Below the pieces are notes generated by a model that searched no databases, was not told the DNA's origin, and worked only from the letters and a program-made list of their open reading frames with translations. The position numbers and the translations under genes are program-made. Source: Papilionanthe hookeriana x Papilionanthe teres (lineage: Eukaryota > Streptophyta > Magnoliopsida > Asparagales > Orchidaceae). Taken from it: a stretch of DNA of 64,000 nucleotides. This document shows, piece by piece, positions 23,567 to 35,739 of the stretch. How positions within the stretch are numbered: position 1 is the stretch's first letter; the number at the start of each line of letters is the position of its first letter. The stretch spans positions 78,920,121 to 78,984,120 of the forward strand of contig CM040421.1 of NCBI GenBank assembly GCA_022702705.1, read 5' to 3'.

Positions 23567-23571
23567 TTATG

Positions 23572-24313
23572 GACCCTTCACGTCTAATGGGGACCATATT
23601 AAAAATTGATGAATCAATTTTCTAGTGTTAAAACTCGAGAACCATACGATTTAAATTTGGTCCCCATGCCGAGTTTTATTGATGTTATCTTAATTTTTAG
23701 GTATTTCTTAGAGTTAAATTTTATTAAACTATAATCAAATCTATTTATATTGTATGAACCTAAAAAAAAAGGAGAAAAGAATAAAAGAAACAGACAAAAA
23801 ATTTTGTTGACAACTAAGTTGAGTGGACAAAAATGAGAATAGTAAGATTGATGTGCCAAAACTAGAAAGGATAAACTATGGAATGATTTTTTTTTTTAAT
23901 TTCAGAATCTTAAATCATGCTACCTACTTGAAAACTTATAAACTGCTAAGGTGCATGTCCTATTTAAATATTGGATGACATAGCTCAGGCCTTTTGTCCT
24001 TGTCTCCTAGATGATTGACCACTAGAATGTTACATTGGATGTGTGAAGGTATAAGAAAGACTTCTAACTTTAATACGGGGAACCTATTAATCTTCACATG
24101 TTTGGTTCTATCGTGTTGCACCAAGTTGTCAATGTTGATTGCTTACTTGTTGTGACACCACAACATCATTTGAGGTCTTTGGTCCACCTTTACCTAGACT
24201 AGTAAGGCCTTCAACCACATCATCGCAGCAACTTCTAAGGTCATGGCCCTTTACTCTGCCTCTCTTATTGACTTTGCTACTATAGACTGTTGCTTACTCT
24301 TCCCAGAGACCAA
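23572..24313. other. Unassigned DNA after the solo LTR
   Basis: No recognisable gene. Around 24140-24340 the composition becomes more coding-like (for example VMALYSASLIDFATIDCC on the + strand) but no family is evident and no long frame is open. Confidence 0.4.
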
Positions 24314-25361
24314 GAGTCTGTTTGGGGCACATGAAACTTTCAGTTTTTCACATGTCAATACAGCTGTCTCAGTACATCTGTCATGAAGTCTATCGTGGAA
24401 GCACGTAGGCAACTATATCCGGAAAAATGACCATTCTTTCTCTCGTTTAGTGAAACTTTTTAAACAAGTTGAAACAAAAAGTGATGTAATTCTATATAAA
24501 TAAAATTCTAGCAATGATAAAATTATCAACATGCATATAATCCAATCATCCTCTAAAATCATTTGCAAGATCAAAATTATATGAAATTTGATTTACAAAT
24601 TCCACGCAAATTGGTACAAAAAAATGAAACAGGTTGAGATTAAATTAAGTGAAAATACCTGTTGAAATTTTCTTGATTCTAAATTTCTAAACCAAACCAA
24701 ACAGTAAACTCTAATTGGTCAAATTTGATTTGCAAACACCCTATTCTTTAATTAATCAAGTAATGCGACAACCAATAACAACAAAGATCAGACTATTAGA
24801 AAGCATCATGAGTTGATTGCAGCTTAACGCAACAAGAGAAGATATCGGGAGCTGTTAGGTTTCAAACATTTCTCATACCTGCTTGGCTATCTTCGGCCAA
24901 CCTCATGTGACAGAGAGACAAAGAAGCACTGTAGAAACAACAAAGCACTGTGACGACAACAAAATTAGGTTTCAGCCTTAAATCCCGTGAATCAGTGGAC
25001 TTGGTGAATTCGGGAAGGATGCTTCACGAAAAAGACGTTAACTTCCTCGATGGTTTCAAAAAAGAGAGGAGCTGATGGAGGAGAAGAATGGGAGTTTTGG
25101 GTCTCTGCAAGCCACGATCCCGTCGCTGCGTTCTCAGCTATCTCCAATCGCGACTGTATTGCGACGTAGGCGATGGTTTTAGGCAAGGTAAAAAGGGGCA
25201 CAGGGGTAAATAACACATCGACTAAGCTGGGCCACGGGTGATGGCTGGCTTTCCACGTTTGCACCAAACCGTAGGAAGCTGTGGCGGCACCGCCGACCCA
25301 AACGGGGGAAACTAGCAGCATGGTGTCGCGCCGCAGCTCCCTCGCCGCCCCAAACGCACCC
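24314..25361. mobile_element. Candidate Harbinger/Tourist-like element (about 1.05 kb)
   Basis: The left end GAGTCTGTTTGGGGC (24314-24328) is identical to the left end of the MITE at 36420. The right end, read from the minus strand, is GGGTGCGTTTGGGGC (25347-25361), agreeing at 12 of 15 positions. The flanking trinucleotides are CAA and TAA, so the 3-bp duplication is imperfect. The right 100 bp contain more GTTTGGGTCGGCGG-type motifs. Minus-strand ORFs inside (25321-24992) match nothing I know. The two ends may instead belong to separate elements. Confidence 0.35.
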
Positions 25362-26145
25362 TAAGTTGCCCTCCATAAACATGCAGTATCCTGAGGTGGA
25401 TCTTCTGTCATATGCATAACTCGCCTAGTCAGCGTCACAAAAATCCTTAATGTTTACATGTCCATTCTTCCTCGAGATCAACCCCTATCTTGGAGCACTC
25501 TTTAAATGTCGTTTTCTTAACTCGAGGAGAGGAAACGAGAAAAACCAAAAAAGAAGAAACGAGTAGTCGGGCAATGAAGAATCAAAGAAACGAACGGTTA
25601 GAAGCTGAAATGGGAGAGGGGAAGTGAGAGGTTCAGGAAGTCGAAGAGATTTTTCTGGGTATAAATCCATGGGTAGTGGGACTGTGGAAGCAAGTCGACT
25701 TACCTGGTGAGTCAAACAACGAGTGCGAGACACGACAAGCGTAAATTAGGGCATCCTGTAGCCGATGATAGGGACGTCGACAATTGATGACATCTCTATC
25801 GAGCAAAAAGAAGGAAGAGGGAGGCAGTGACGACATCAAGGCATGTCGATCCGCCAAAGAGGGAGAAGGTGGCGGAGTCATCAAGGGACGACTGAGGCAA
25901 AATGTAGGAGAGTAGAGCCCGTGCCCTAGCATACCAACGAAGAAGAGGAGAGGAGGGAGGTCGTGTTCGTGCGGGTGAAGGAAGAGAAGTAATGGAACAT
26001 AAATAGAGGAGAGAAAAGCTAGCATGTGAAGGAAGAAGAGATCCGTGCGGGTGTTGAACCAGGCCGTGCTTTTGGTAAGGTAAAAATTATAATTTTTGTA
26101 TTTTAATATTATACATTATTTGATTTATATATATGTAATACCAAT
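25362..26145 (-). other. Exon-like GC-richer region, unidentified
   Basis: On the minus strand an open frame from ATG at 26025 runs 130 codons. At about 25705-25709 it crosses a good splice donor (CACCAGGTAAGT), like the first exon of a gene, and its codons are Pro-, Ser- and Leu-rich. Another ORF (25733-25485) overlaps. I do not recognise either, and no downstream exon could be paired. It could be a captured first exon or chance. Confidence 0.3.
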
Positions 26146-26147
26146 AA

Positions 26148-26148
<1 letters not shown>

Positions 26149-26187
<39 letters not shown>

Positions 26188-26236
26188 TAATAATTATAAT
26201 AATAATAATAATAAAATAATAATAATAATAATAATA
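26149..26236. repeat. (AAT)n microsatellite
   Basis: About 88 bp of AAT/ATA triplets with a few single-base interruptions. Confidence 0.95.
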
Positions 26237-27299
26237 TGAAAGATTTATTTGAAATTTGAAAATAAATTTTACTTATCTGAGTCGACATTTATTGGATATT
26301 GAATAAAATCATAAATGTTGATTTAGTTGAAATTTTGATAATCGAATTAAAGTAACATGCATACTTAAATAAAACTTATATTCAACAATTAAAGTTACAT
26401 AAATAATTAGAGATTAATTAAGCATAATTAATAATATGCTTAAGAGTATATTTTTATGATATTGTAGGCAGCTAACTATTAGAGACAAAGATTAAATGTG
26501 TTTGAAATAAGTCATATAACTTTAAGGTAAGTATTCGTACTTTTAAGCTCTTGTAATAATTTATTTTTCTCATAATTTTGGAGTTAATGTCACATGCACA
26601 TGCTTTATTCTGATTGAGATATTTTTCTTTATCAATCATATTGTTATGAATATTGTAACTACTTATTCTTATGCATTTGTTGTATACTTTATATAGTATT
26701 TTAAAATGAATGCGACATACACGAATGCAGTGTTTATGTTGACTGTTTGTATGTGCATAACTAATTTTGATGGAGTCATCATTTGAAGTTACTAGTAGGG
26801 GAACACTATATGAAAAAAGTTATTGATATTGATGTGTCTTAATTAATATAATTTTTAAACGGTGTTTTTATACGATTATAGAGATATGAAATTTTATTAA
26901 CATGCTAATAATATAGTCAAAATAATTTGAATAACATCAAATAGTTATATTGATTTATTAAAGAGTTTAACCAGCATGCATATTGCTTCATTCTCTCGTA
27001 TTACTGTGGATTATGAATATGAATATTCACCAACTCATTTAGCTCACAGTTGTTTTAAACTAACTTTCCAGGTAAATTTTAAGTGATTTACAAGAAGAGC
27101 AATAAAAAGAAAATGTTTATAGAAGATATAAATTACTAGTAACGAGGTAATTTTAATTATGATGTGACTCTTTCATTTATTAAATTATAGACTATTATAA
27201 ACAAAATTAATTCACACCGTCTAACGGTCTGCAACTGCCTTGGCTAATTCAAAGTTTCGGGTCGTGCCATGACATCAGGTATCTCATAATCTAATACAT
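26237..27299. other. AT-rich intergenic DNA
   Basis: No ORF, repeat or regulatory signal that I can support. Confidence 0.6.
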
Positions 27300-29040
27300 T
27301 GCATCCATATAACCTTTCTTTGCATTATGCATGCAGCGGCTCACCACGCTCACTGTGAAAGAGATGTCGGTCGATTGTGACATAGATAGATCAAACAATT
27401 CACCAATCTTTAGTACCTCTCACTGTCAACTGGTTCTCTTGCCTTTGCACTCAACTGGCCTTATGGCCAATTGGAAAGACTGCAGATTTGCACCCCAACA
27501 TGACTGCTTCCTTGAGCAGATCTAGTACATACTTTCTCTAGAGTCCCTTAGGTCCACGGTCCACAGTCCACTTCAATCCCAAGAAATTATCTGAGTTGTC
27601 CAAGATCCTTCATCTCAAATCCATTGCCTAATCTTATCTTTAGTTGGGTAATCTTTGCCTTATCATTCTTATTGACAATGATAACATATACAACAAGTAT
27701 AGTGGTGTGATGACCTTAATATCGAAAGAACACAGTATGCTCTGCATTGATTTGCTATAGTCCTATGCTCATCATATCCTTTCTAAACTTGTCAAACCAG
27801 ACTCAAGGAAACTGCTTCAAACATAAAGAGACTTCTCGAGCCAACACACCTTGCCCACTGTCTAGAATGTACCAAATCTTATTGGTATCTCCGTATATAC
27901 CTTTTATAGTAACTCATCATGAAGAATTTCTTTCGTTACATCAAGGTGGTGCTAACCTCTACCCACCTTTGAGTACTAGTGAAAACAGTGTCATTACTAT
28001 ACTCATCTTTGCTACTGGTGAAAATGTTTTATCATAGTCAATGACATATGTCTGACTGTATCATTTCGTCACTAGTGCTTTGTACCTCTTCACCTTCCCT
28101 TATAGAGTTCATTTTACTATAAAGATCCACTTGCACTCAACTGTCTTTTCCCCACTGGCGGTGGCACTATCTCCCATGTTTAATTCTTATCATGAGCCCT
28201 ATGCTCTTCATGTATAGTCGTTTTCTACTAGGGATCCTCTTCAGCAATCTGCCAACACTTGAGTATAGAGACAGTGTTGAATAATATAATGAATGCTCCT
28301 TGTAAGGTTGATGTGTTAGAATATGAAATAAAGTTAGCAATGTCGTTTTCCCCCCAAAACGATTATGAGAAAGTCCCGTATTGCTGTGAGAAGTCCTCCT
28401 GAAAGTTAAGGGGTTAGGAGGAGGAATCATATCACCTGAATGTTTTGAGTCGGTGATGGATGGTGTGTCTTAATACTCATGGAAGATCGAGAAAACTGAT
28501 TAGCTAACACAAATGGCACTGCAGGCACCGTTCATTTTGCTTCCCTCTTCTTGTATACATCCTTAGCTCACCTTCATCTTGAATCCCACCACTACTAGGT
28601 TAACTCTATTTTCTGGTTCCTCAATTGATTCATCCCACATCATAGAACAATGCATCGCTCCCACGTGTACCACTCTCTCACCTCTGCTACTCACCCCTTG
28701 CCTCATATCTTCAGTATCTGGTAAATCACCGAAGGTTGAGGTCACCCCCGGGTGTAGTATGGTTCAAATTCTCTAAATGACACATCCATGCTCACAAACA
28801 ATCTCTTATTTATTGGGCTCCAATAGACATTCCTCTTATAGGTAGTAGAATAACTTACGAACACATATTTGATAGCTCTGGGATCTAGCTTCTCTCATAA
28901 TGGTCTGTTATCTTTCACAAAAATATACACATCTAAATACGTTCAATGAGAGGATTTCGCTACTATCTTCTTTCAACATCTGATATGGAACTTTCAATCC
29001 AAAACCCTTGAGGGAATTCTGTTGATCAATTGGGCAACAG

Positions 29041-29619
29041 TCAAAATTGGTTGCTTCCATAAGTGCTTTGGACATTCATTGTGATCATCATGCTTCGAAA
29101 TACCTCTAAAAGATGTCTATTCTTCCTCTCCGCTACTCCATTTTGTTCTGGTGTGTATGGATATATGGTTTGATGCCATATTCCTTGGGCTGACAAGTAT
29201 TCTTCAAATATTTTGTTGGTATACTCAATCCCGTTATCAGACCTCAGTATTTTCACTACTGCATCATATTGAATTTGAATTGTTTTATGGAAGTCTTTAA
29301 AGCAAGCATAGACATCATCCTTATTTTTCATCAATTATAACCAAGAAACACGAGAGAAATAAAAAATAAATATCACAAAATATCTATAACCATCTATATA
29401 ACTTGTAGAACAAGGTCCCCAAATATTAGAATGCATCAAGTTAAAAATATCAGAACTCCTATTCCTAGAACTGATATAAGAGCTAGTACTAAGCTTACCA
29501 AACTCACGAGCATCACATATTAGCTTTTGTTTGTTTGTCTTTTCATAAAAAAAATATACAACCAACTCAATAAACCGAAACAAGAGTGCCCATGTGTCTG
29601 TTTTGTAGCAGCAAAACAT
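29041..29619 (-). pseudogene. Copia 1 integrase core (broken)
   Basis: Two adjacent frames. The 3' one (29334-29041) reads FKDFHKTIQIQYDAVVKIL, then RSDNGIEYTNK (second catalytic Asp), HQTIYPYTPEQNGVAERKNR (catalytic Glu region) and LLEVFRSMM. The 5' one (29619-29335) shows LMHSNIWGPC, where Copia integrases have HSD-WGP, so the first catalytic Asp is Asn. The FVDDYSR block is degenerate (FIFYFSR). A stop divides the halves. Confidence 0.9.
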
Positions 29620-29816
29620 CCTCTACACTCCTCCCGGATTCCTCTACTTTGACACTCTCTACCATGGATGTCAAAGCTAAGTCCATCCCCTCCCGGTAGT
29701 TCCAGAGTTCACTTTTTCACGTTCCAGTCCCAAGTGTTCGACGCTTCATTTTCTTTCGGAAGATCACCTTAGAAATATCAAAACAAACAATACATTTTAG
29801 TTGAAAAATAATAACA

Positions 29817-30060
29817 CTAATGGATAAAATGCTCACTAGAAAAAAAAGTGCTTGCAAAAAAGCTAGAGAGTGTAGTATAATAAATGCCACTCACTGTACA
29901 CGTACCAACTACAGGCTGTGTTGTACCATCAGCCGTCCGTATAATCTCAGGTACTGCTTGGGGAGTATAGGAAGAAAACTTTCTAGCATTACCTGTCACA
30001 TTGCGAGATGCATCAGAATCTATTATCTATTATTATGATCCTTTGGTGGAAATAAAGAAA
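29817..30060 (-). pseudogene. Copia 1 protease region
   Basis: The minus-strand frame reads DSDASRNVTGNARKFSSYTP then IRTADGTTQPVVGTCTVSG. Copia proteases have DSGAS.HMTG at the active site. Here the Gly is Asp, and a stop precedes it. The position between gag and integrase is right. Confidence 0.8.
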
Positions 30061-30349
30061 GCATATGTGTATCACAAGTACTTTCGTCAGAGTGGGCATA
30101 AATGACAATGTTACCCTTTGATGGCGGTTGTTTGGAAGCAATCTCAGCCTCTTCTTTTGCTTCTTTCTACTTCCTCTTCAATAACTCCAGACACGTGATC
30201 CTCACTGGTAAAAATCACATCTCTCTCCCTTTTTTGCTACTATCAGATTTGCCCGGTAGTTCTCTTTTCAATCTTTTTGACCACCACGACCACGATCACA
30301 GCCTCCACCCTGTCCACGTCTACCTGTCTCTCTCTCCTTAGGTGACCTA

Positions 30350-30620
30350 GGACAGGTCTTGCATAGGTGCCCAACTTCACCACAGTTGTAATATTTGTGA
30401 GTCTCCTCTGTACACTATCATATCTCAGCTCGAGGTAGCCAAAGCTGTTCGCGCACCCAAAATTCTATTTGACTCAGAGTGTAGCTTCATTGGACTCTCC
30501 TTCTGTATCATCACAATAATGACCTCATCCACTGACAGAATAGTCGCCCGAGCTAGGAGGTCAAATCTCTTCTGATCAAAGGTTGGGTTCAGATGGGCCA
30601 AAAACTGCATAAGTCCTCAT
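30350..30620 (-). pseudogene. Copia 1 gag C-terminus and zinc knuckle
   Basis: The frame 30610-30425 (QFLAHLNPTFDQKRFDLL) fits the C-terminal Gag of Copia elements. Downstream, near 30355-30400, YYNCGEVGHLCKTCP is a CCHC nucleocapsid knuckle whose first Cys is Tyr. The two lie in different frames. Confidence 0.65.
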
Positions 30621-31180
30621 ACGTGCAAAATCTCCCATTTCTTGCACTCCGGATCGCCGCAGGTCGACATCAGTGAGAAGTCATTAAGATCTGCTCAGTC
30701 TCTCCAGATTTTGGGTATTTCTGAATCGATCTATCACCCTGTATCACTACTTCTATCTCACGCTAAATCTGGAAGACCCTCATATGATTTTCTATCTCAT
30801 TATAAATCCTCTTCAGCTTTGCCCAAATGTTCATCACATTTTGAATGCCATCTAATGAGGATGCAATTGACGAAAACATCAAGTTGAGTGGCTAGGTGTA
30901 GCTTAAGGCGTTTGTGATGCTTCACTTACTCCCCTCACCATTGTCACTCTTTGGTTCCTACCCAATTATATACCCCTTTAGTGTCTTCTCTACTAGAGCA
31001 ACCTCGATCCAACAGAACCAAATCAGATACGTGGCCAACCCGTCAAGCTTTAGATCGACAGGAGGTCTAGCTTTACTTGCGTCAGAGCACGTGTGAAGTA
31101 GTGGCTCCCATTGAGATGTTAACTGCCACACCCTGGGTCCGGAAAGCGGTACAACCCAACAACACAGGGCATGATAAAAA

Positions 31181-31848
31181 GAATTACAGATTGAAGAATA
31201 ATTTGGTGTCGCCAGGGAAAAGAGGCCAAGGGCGAGAGAGGCCCTAACTGTGAGAGCCGCTACAAGGAACAGAGGGGTAGCGTCACTTGTCAAAATGGAA
31301 GATGTGGAGAAAAGTTACCCTAACCATAGGTGGCGACGTGGATAAAAGGAAGGTTTGAAAGCTTAAACCGCGAAATATCGGGATAGGTAGGGTTCAGAAA
31401 CATGTTTTAAAAACCCAAAAAAAATGGATAGAAGCTATTTTTTGTGTTTTTAAAAACAGAATTCAAATATGTGAAAATTGAAAGCCTACTCATCACTTTT
31501 TATTTTTTATTTCTAAGGCGGTATTTTGCTGCGATTTAATTTTACGTTAAAAAGAATTTATTTAAATTCAGCGAGATTAGATTTATCAAATTTTCTGCAA
31601 ATATGATGAGAAATAACATCTCATAAATTCATTTCATATTAGAATTTCATAAATTCAGGTTTACAACATAAATTAAAAGATTTTTTACATATAGAGGAGT
31701 TATTTACAGCTAAAAGCTCCTAAATATTTAATTTACCGCTGAAGGAATTAGTTACTGCTCTGCTTCCCCTCTCTTCGTCTCCCGATCGCAAGAAAAATAA
31801 AATAGGTGCAAAAAAAAAAACGCAGGCTTCATTCTGCCTGAAATTGTC
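31181..31848. repeat. Dispersed repeat E, copy 1
   Basis: Aligns with 49193-49846 at high similarity, from GAATTACAGAT to CTGAAATTGTC (copy 2: CTAAAATTGTC). It contains a block of the type TTTGGTGTCGCCAGG...AAAGAGGCCAAGGGCGAG near its start and the poly-A flanked AATAGGTGC near its end. The minus-strand frame here (from 31293) is open for 111 codons but resembles no family that I know. Copy 1 is preceded by CACACCCTGG...GGGCATGATA (31129-31175). A related sequence occurs in inverse orientation at 47645-47695. Confidence 0.85.
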
Positions 31849-33179
31849 TCACCTGTCTCTCCCCTATCCCAGTTTTGCTGGCAATCATCACCTTCCTTCC
31901 CCTTTCCTTTCTCGTGCAGAAACTCTCACAATACATTCATGACTAGAGCTAGCTAGGAAAGGCAACGACAGTATCGCGGCGTACAAAGACCTAGAAAACC
32001 CCTATCTTTCTATTTCAACAGTGCTCTTACTTGAAGCCATTCAGGAAGGTATCCCTCGTTTTTCTCTCCCTTTATTCATAGCCTCTTTCTTGCTTCCTAT
32101 AAATTTGGATTGAAGGAAAAATAGAGAAGAAATGGGTTTTAACATCCCGTAGGATTTAAAATTGTTCCTCTTCCAACAGCTAAATCTTCACTTTGCATCT
32201 CTTCATCACTTGATCTTAAGGGAAAGAAATAGGCGCGAAAAAGACTCATGTTTCACTCTCTTTGTCTTTCAATCCCAACTGTTAAGAAATAAAAGCATGG
32301 ACTCATTTTGTTGCTTAATGATTCATGCAAACTATAGAAGAACTATAGATTTCAAAGTTAAGATGGAACAACCATGCTCCGTGATTATCGGTCTTTTGCT
32401 GAAAATTTTTTCATTCTTTTTCTCTTTTAATTTTTTTTGAAATCATCAGCTTGTCTATCATCGTATGATTTGTTTTTCCAAGTAAGTCTCTCTTCCAAGT
32501 CATATTGATCATTTAGAGAAGAGAGAGATCAAAAAATAATGAACATACAATGAAGATAGACAAATAAGAGAAAAAATGTGGAGAACTTTTGTAAAATAAA
32601 CCTTGTGTGGTAGCCCAAACAAAGTGGGATCATATCAAAAATGCCTTGGAACATATTCACGAAGAAGATCCTACAAAAGCAACTCACAACCTAAGAGTCA
32701 AGTGTTTGATTGTTTTGAGGTCAAATGAAACTCTCAAAGGGATGTATCCCTTTGGTTAATTGCATCTTGGAAGATGCTCAAGAATATTCTCGATTATAGG
32801 AGTCCTGCTTACACTTATACAACGACTAATAAAGGGTTTTCCAAAGGAAGGTTATCTTACCATGTCCTGCTGCTTTCAAAGCTCTCACTAAACCACTAGA
32901 CAGAGAGTGGATCTCTCACATCTGATGCGGATTTTCTAGTGTGATATACATGTTTTTCAACACTACAACACACACGACAGCTTAATTTTTCAGGGTCTTT
33001 ATTGATTAAGGCTAAGTTTTAGGTCAATTTTAGCGTTTGGCTGAAGTTGATTATATTTAATTTTGTTTTGGTTTGGTTGATCTTATTTTTGTTTAGTTAG
33101 ATTTTAGTTTTATTATATTAGGGTATAGCCCAAGGTTTAGCTCCAATAAGATTTCAACTAAATACAAGTCTGAGAAAGT
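31849..33179. other. Unassigned DNA between repeat E and Copia 2
   Basis: The stretch 31850-32160 is pyrimidine-rich. A 92-codon + ORF at 32162-32440 shows no family resemblance. Around 32600-32960 the sequence has coding-like composition with stops in all frames, possibly the decayed 3' part of Copia 2, but no motif is certain. Confidence 0.4.
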
Positions 33180-35260
33180 GTTGACCAAAAAAATTAGGTC
33201 AATAATTTGTTTAAGAATAAGGTAGTGTCTAGAGACCCTTTTTTAAAAGAATTCTTCAATAAGAAATATTGTGCCTCATTTAGTTTGTATCCATGCTTAG
33301 TATAAGTTGAATTTTCAAATCAAGGTGGTTAATCAATAAATACATCTTTTTCAATTACATCATTTAAAAAAAAAAACTCTTCACATCCATTTATTACAAC
33401 TTGAATCCCTTATAACATGAAAAATCTAATAAAAAAAGGATGGCTTTTAGATAGACCACAAGAGCAAAAGTCTCTTCAAAATATATCCCTTCTAATTGAT
33501 TGTAAACTTTGACAATCTAGTTTTATTTCTAATTATTGATCCCATTTGATGTAAATTATTTTTTAATAACCATTTAGTTCAAATTATGCTTTGATTTATC
33601 GGTCTAGGAGTTAATTCCCAAACATCACTCCTAGAGAGTTGATTCAACTCCTCTTGCATGGAATTTATCCAAAACTCATCCGAAAGTGTCTTATTTATAT
33701 TTTGTGGATTCTATTAATTATATGAATGCAACATGATTAACCTCTTACCTTAAACCATTTGTAGTCCTAACACCCTCTGACGGATCTCCCGTAATAAGAT
33801 TTCTAGGACGACTTTTTACATATCTCCATTTTTTTGGAAATATTGTATTTTTCATTTTTTTGTTTATCTTGTTCATTTTTTTTTAAGTTCTTTTAATTTA
33901 GGTAATATTTCATATTCATTTTTTATTTCTACTGTTAAAGTTAAGAAATTAAATTCATCAAATGTTACATGAGTAGACTCTTAAACTACTAGAATTCTTT
34001 TGTTAAAATTTCTATAGGTCTTCCTAACAAATGAATACCCTAAGGAAATGAATTAAGGCGATTTTACATCAAACTTTCCATGATAAAATTTTTCATTTAC
34101 AAGTACAAAATATTTGCATCCAAAGATACTTAGCAACGACAAATTTGGACTTATTCCTTCAAGGGTTCATACAAAGCCTTATTGTTTTAAGCTCGCATTC
34201 ACCATATTGAGGATATAACAGTTTTAAGCTCGCATTCACCATATTGAGGATATAACAAGCGGTGTTTAATGTTTTTGTCCTAAAATAGTTAGGCATTATG
34301 CTCATTAAGCACTGAACAAGTCTCTTCTACAAGAGTTCTATTTTTTCATTTGGTTATACCATTTTGTTGCAGTTGTAGGAGATGAAAAATTGTGTTCAAT
34401 TCCTATTTCCTTATAGAATGTTTCAAAATTTTCATTTTCAAGCTCCCAGTCATGGTCACTATGGATTATTGAAAATTTACACCCAATTTTACTTTAAACC
34501 CTTAAGAAAGAATATTTTGAATGTTTTCAATGACTCAGTTTTATGACTCAAGAATTTCACCCATGAAAATCAAGTGTAGTCATATACTATTAAATCATAT
34601 GCTTTCCCTCCTAAGCTTGTTGTGCTCATCGGTCAAAATAAATCAATATGCAAAAATTCTAATGATCTTGATGTCACTAAGTCTTTTTTAGAATCTATTG
34701 TGGACTTAATTTGTTTTCCTAGTTGACATGCATCACATAAATGGTCATTAGTAATTCAAGTTTAGGTATGCCTCTAACCAAATTAGATTGAGTAATCTTC
34801 CTAACTGTGTTCATACTATCATGGCACAGTCTCTTATGCCACAACCACAATTCATCTAAAGTTATTTTCAAACAATGGTTTATTCTATATTATCTAAATC
34901 AGGAATGTAAATGTTAATCACATGAATTCTTTTCAAAAATATTTTTTCATTTAAATTTAATAATCACGCATTAGTCATAAATTTAATATCAAAGCTATTA
35001 TCGCATAATTGACTAATACATAACTAGTTATGTTTTAACATTTCTACTAAGATGACCTATTTAACTAAAAATGAGTTAGCATTACCTACCATACCAGAGA
35101 ATTTGACTCTTCTCGTGGTATTGTAGCTAATGGTCACCTTTTCACCCAATTTAGATTCAAGTGATATACACTTTGTAATATCTAGTCAAATGTCTCAAAC
35201 ACCTAATTGTCAAGTATCAAATGCCTCCACCAGTCCTACTGTGCATACACAACTAATTAT
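33180..35260 (-). mobile_element. Decayed Ty1/Copia retrotransposon 2
   Basis: On the minus strand, from right to left: a protease-like start WYLDN... near 35170-35215 (WYLDSGCSRHMTG in intact relatives), and the integrase end FETFYKEIGIEHNFSSPTT near 34360-34430. In the other frame KNRTLVEE follows. Then comes the RT N-terminus DEFWINSMQEELNQLSRSDV, WELTPRPINQS and TKW near 33530-33690. These match the Tork/SIRE-type Copia branch, different from Copia 1. Many stops and frameshifts are present, and no LTRs were identified. Confidence 0.75.
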
Positions 35261-35508
35261 TAATTGTAGATTCCGGATCTCTTCAACAAAATAAAAGAAA
35301 CAATGCTATTGGTTTGATTTTTTAGTTGCGCTTATTAGAAATGCATTTAAAAGTATTTTATATGGGCATAAGTTTATAATTCCATTTTCTTAATGAATAA
35401 CATTAAATAATTAGATATGACTGGGAAAAATTTATGAATTTTTTTTCTTTTCATAAGATTTTGGAATTATATGTGAACTCTATATGGGGTAGAATAAAGT
35501 AGTGGATT

Positions 35509-35526
35509 GTTTTTTTTTTTTTTTTT
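35509..35526 (+). repeat. Poly-T tract
   Basis: A run of 18 T. It lies about 50 bp upstream of a short ORF and could mark the end of a minus-strand retroposed sequence, but no such sequence was recognised. Confidence 0.8.
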
Positions 35527-35577
35527 AATTCTCTGATTTCATTTCTAAGGAATTTCATGGAATCTTGAACAGCTTCA

Positions 35578-35730
35578 ATGGTGTTCAGAAGGAAAGAACA
35601 CCATGAGTTAGGGTCATACATACCGCAGTTTGTTGAGCCCCGTCGACCACAGACTGTTTCAATTTATGAGCTGACAGACAAACTGATCAAAGGAAAATAC
35701 GTTGAATTTTTCATACCCATTTCATATTGA
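35578..35730 (+). CDS. Short unidentified ORF or exon (50 codons)
   Basis: ATG at 35578, stop at 35728-35730. The first 40 residues (MVFRRKEHHELG..., PQFVEPRRPQTVSIYELTDK) look like real protein rather than noise: balanced composition and few rare codons. The last residues may already be LTR or intron sequence. It lies 1.8 kb upstream of the ALKBH fragment in the same direction, separated from it by the LTR relic. It could be an upstream exon of that or another captured gene. I do not recognise the family. Confidence 0.3.
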   Translation: MVFRRKEHHELGSYIPQFVEPRRPQTVSIYELTDKLIKGKYVEFFIPISY

Positions 35731-35739
35731 TTTTGATAT

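Larger units (their letters stand above)
27300..30990 (-). mobile_element. Decayed Ty1/Copia retrotransposon 1 (internal region)
   Basis: Right to left on the minus strand come gag end with zinc knuckle, protease, integrase and reverse transcriptase, which is the Copia order. Borders are approximate and no LTR pair was identified. The RT part (about 28160-27640) reads VECKWIFIVK, stops, KRYKALVTK, IDYDKTFSPVAKM, then a broken LDV.KEILHDE and a decayed KSLY region. Several changes look like C-to-T or G-to-A transitions (stops from TGG/CAA codons, Cys to Tyr in the zinc knuckle), as expected for methylated old insertions. Confidence 0.8.

Noticed and set aside
23572..23600. Primer-binding site after the solo LTR
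   Set aside because: No TGGTATCAGAGC-like or other tRNA-complementary word follows. The 5-bp duplication directly after the LTR shows it is solo.
25179..26025. Overlapping minus-strand ORFs as a real gene
   Set aside because: No family resemblance, overlapping frames in GC-rich DNA, no paired downstream exon. Kept only as a low-confidence exon-like region.
30958..31293. 111-codon minus-strand ORF (LTVRASLALGLFSL...) as a protein
   Set aside because: It crosses the border between repeat E and unrelated DNA, and copy 2 does not keep the same frame downstream.
35684..35700. TGATC at 35684 as the certain start of the Athila-like LTR relic
   Set aside because: It matches the family start, but clear similarity only begins near 35740, the preceding CAAAC is not repeated at the right end, and it falls inside an ORF.
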